Positions 13,507 through 14,742 of a stretch of 14,742 nucleotides of DNA are shown piece after piece. The DNA lies in contig JAHJEW010000069.1 of NCBI GenBank assembly GCA_018825335.1, positions 1-14,742 of the forward strand. Direction: 5' to 3'. The notes beneath the pieces are model-generated. The model was not told the origin of the DNA, searched no databases, and saw nothing but the letters and a program-made list of their open reading frames with translations. Within the stretch, counting starts at the first letter, position 1, and each line of letters begins with the position of its first letter. Source of the stretch: Patescibacteria group bacterium. GTDB lineage: Bacteria; Patescibacteriota; Gracilibacteria; UBA1369. Position numbers and translations under genes: made by a program.

Positions 13507-14742
13507 ATGCGAAAATGGTACGATCTGGGCATAAAATACACACTCTACGCTCTGCCTGCTATTGTGCCGGTTATTTTTTCACCCGATTTTTTCACGGTTT
13601 TCAGCGCGCCGAAACTGTTGGCGCTGCAGGCTTTGACTTTGCTGATAATGCTGTTTTGGGGTGCGAAAGTTTTTGTGGAGGGTGGATTTGATTGCAGGCG
13701 CGGTGGACTTAATTGGGTGCTTCTCGCATACGCGGCGGTTTCACTTATAAATACGATTTATTCCACGGCTTTCTACACAAGTTTGCTGGGCGCGCAGGGC
13801 AGATCTCTGGGCATTTTCACCTTATTGAATTTTCTGCTGCTCCCGCTTTTTGTCTGGAACTTTTTAAAGGATAAAAAGGAAATTGTTACACTTCTGAAAA
13901 TCAGTTTTGCCGTTGCGGGGGTGCTTGCGCTTTACGGGATTGTGCAGTTTTTCGGTTTTTTTCAGGAAAGTTTCAATTGGGATATCTCACCCGGCGAGCG
14001 CGTATTTGGCACCATAGGGCACGGGAACCATTTCGGCGCCTATCTGGGAATGCACGCGCTGCTCGGACTTTTCATGATCCCCGCATTTAAAAAGAACTGG
14101 CAAAAGGCCGTAGTCGGCGCCGGCGTTGTCTTACAGCTTATTACAATATTTTTAACCGGCAGCCGGGGCGCGCTCGCCGCGGTGCTTGTGGCCGCGCTGA
14201 TCGCCGGAGTTACTCTGCTCGTAAAAAAACGGCAAACCGTCCGCGCGAAAATAAAAAAACTGCTGCTGCCGATATTTTTGGTCGTCGCGATCAGCGCGGC
14301 CTCCCTGATAATATTCAAAGAAGAAATCGCGAAAATCCCAATATTGGAGCGCACAGGCGCGACCATCTCCGCAATGAGGCGGGGAGCCGTTCCGGATCGC
14401 ATAAGCTGGTGGCTCAGCAGCATTGAAATGATAAAAGAAAAACCGCTTCTCGGCTTCGGCCTGTCAACCTTCCGCGACGCCTACAACCAATTCCGCAGAA
14501 CCGATTACAATACGCTGGAGGAGGGCGGCATGCAGGATAACATCACGCCGGAGGCGGCCCATAACGAATATCTGAACATCGCGGCCACGCAGGGACTCAT
14601 CGGGCTTGCGGCATTTCTGGCCATCGTCTTTTTCGTATTCTGGAAAATGGATAAAGAGCTTTTCGCCAAAAAAGATGACGACCTCTTTTATCCCATCCTT
14701 GGCGTAAAAGCGGCGCTGCTTGTTTACCTTCTGCAGGTGATA
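13507..14742 (+). CDS. O-antigen polymerase/ligase (Wzy/WaaL family) membrane protein, partial at the window end
   Basis: The frame is open from the ATG at 13507 to the window edge, 412 codons without a stop, so the C-terminus is missing. The protein is strongly hydrophobic with roughly nine to ten membrane segments in view. Diagnostic parts of the Wzy_C/O-antigen ligase family are GTIGHGNHFGAYLGM (168-182), FLTGSRGALAAVLVA (215-229, conserved Arg), and, in the long extracytoplasmic loop, RISWWLSSIEMIKEKPLLGFG (298-318) followed by EAAHNEYLNIAATQGLIG (349-366) with the conserved His. Such proteins polymerise or ligate undecaprenyl-linked glycans outside the cytoplasmic membrane. It follows the phosphoglycosyl transferase by 15 bp in the same operon. 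Polymerase and ligase cannot be separated from sequence alone. Confidence 0.9.
   Translation, partial: MRKWYDLGIKYTLYALPAIVPVIFSPDFFTVFSAPKLLALQALTLLIMLFWGAKVFVEGGFDCRRGGLNWVLLAYAAVSLINTIYSTAFYTSLLGAQGRSLGIFTLLNFLLLPLFVWNFLKDKKEIVTLLKISFAVAGVLALYGIVQFFGFFQESFNWDISPGERVFGTIGHGNHFGAYLGMHALLGLFMIPAFKKNWQKAVVGAGVVLQLITIFLTGSRGALAAVLVAALIAGVTLLVKKRQTVRAKIKKLLLPIFLVVAISAASLIIFKEEIAKIPILERTGATISAMRRGAVPDRISWWLSSIEMIKEKPLLGFGLSTFRDAYNQFRRTDYNTLEEGGMQDNITPEAAHNEYLNIAATQGLIGLAAFLAIVFFVFWKMDKELFAKKDDDLFYPILGVKAALLVYLLQVI

Noticed and set aside
13053..14423. Minus-strand frames opposite the phosphoglycosyl transferase and wzy genes
   Set aside because: The plus-strand frames carry clear family motifs; the opposite frames do not.
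1..14742. CRISPR array, tRNA, rRNA or riboswitch, including a SAM/SAH riboswitch before metK or ahcY
   Set aside because: No regularly spaced repeats or cloverleaf-like sequence were seen. The gaps before metK (11 bp) and ahcY (4-nt overlap) leave no room for a riboswitch.

Overview
The window looks bacterial and most resembles a cell-envelope polysaccharide locus from a candidate-phyla (Patescibacteria/CPR-like) genome. This assignment is tentative. It rests on the mix of an AbiE system, HicAB and ORF6N genes, a REP-associated tyrosine transposase (RAYT), a short archaeal/Thermotoga-type S-adenosylhomocysteine hydrolase, tight gene packing and very few recognisable Shine-Dalgarno sites. Other environmental lineages cannot be excluded. 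The standard genetic code works throughout.

Region 1 (1-2340) is AT-rich and accessory. It holds an AbiEi antitoxin followed by the first codons of an AbiEii toxin (minus strand, cut by the window edge), a frameshifted PIN-domain toxin remnant, a 49-residue unknown ORF, a 3'-truncated ORF6N DNA-binding gene, and a hicBA pair whose hicB is intact and whose hicA is reduced to a tail. A 15-bp direct repeat (833-847 and 1840-1854) brackets the PIN/ORF6N block. It reads as a decaying toxin-antitoxin island.

Region 2 (2340-6466, plus strand) has a good promoter, then a Wzt/TagH-type ABC ATPase, then a roughly 1100-residue protein joining a SAM methyltransferase, a long proline-free coiled coil and two GT-A glycosyltransferase domains. 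The architecture suggests a single-chain polysaccharide polymerase with a built-in chain-length ruler and methyl cap, related in concept to WbdD plus WbdA. No ABC permease is present in the window.

Region 3 (6485-11733, minus strand) encodes uxs, metK, ahcY and ugd in transcription order. UGD and UXS would convert UDP-glucose to UDP-glucuronate and then UDP-xylose. MetK makes SAM and AhcY removes the by-product S-adenosylhomocysteine, so methyl supply sits beside a methyltransferase-bearing polymerase. Between ahcY and ugd, on the opposite strand, lies a RAYT gene that fills the gap. An 11-bp palindrome (ACCTTTAAGGT or its complement) borders both ends, and at each end two palindromes lie 21 bp centre to centre (one of the four is degenerate).

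Region 4 (11781-14742, plus strand, divergent from uxs) carries a GT2 glycosyltransferase, an overlapping phosphoglycosyl transferase that would start glycan assembly on undecaprenyl phosphate, and a Wzy/WaaL-type membrane O-antigen polymerase/ligase that runs off the window end. The locus therefore mixes ABC-dependent and Wzy/ligase-type parts. No rRNA, tRNA, CRISPR array or replication origin was seen.
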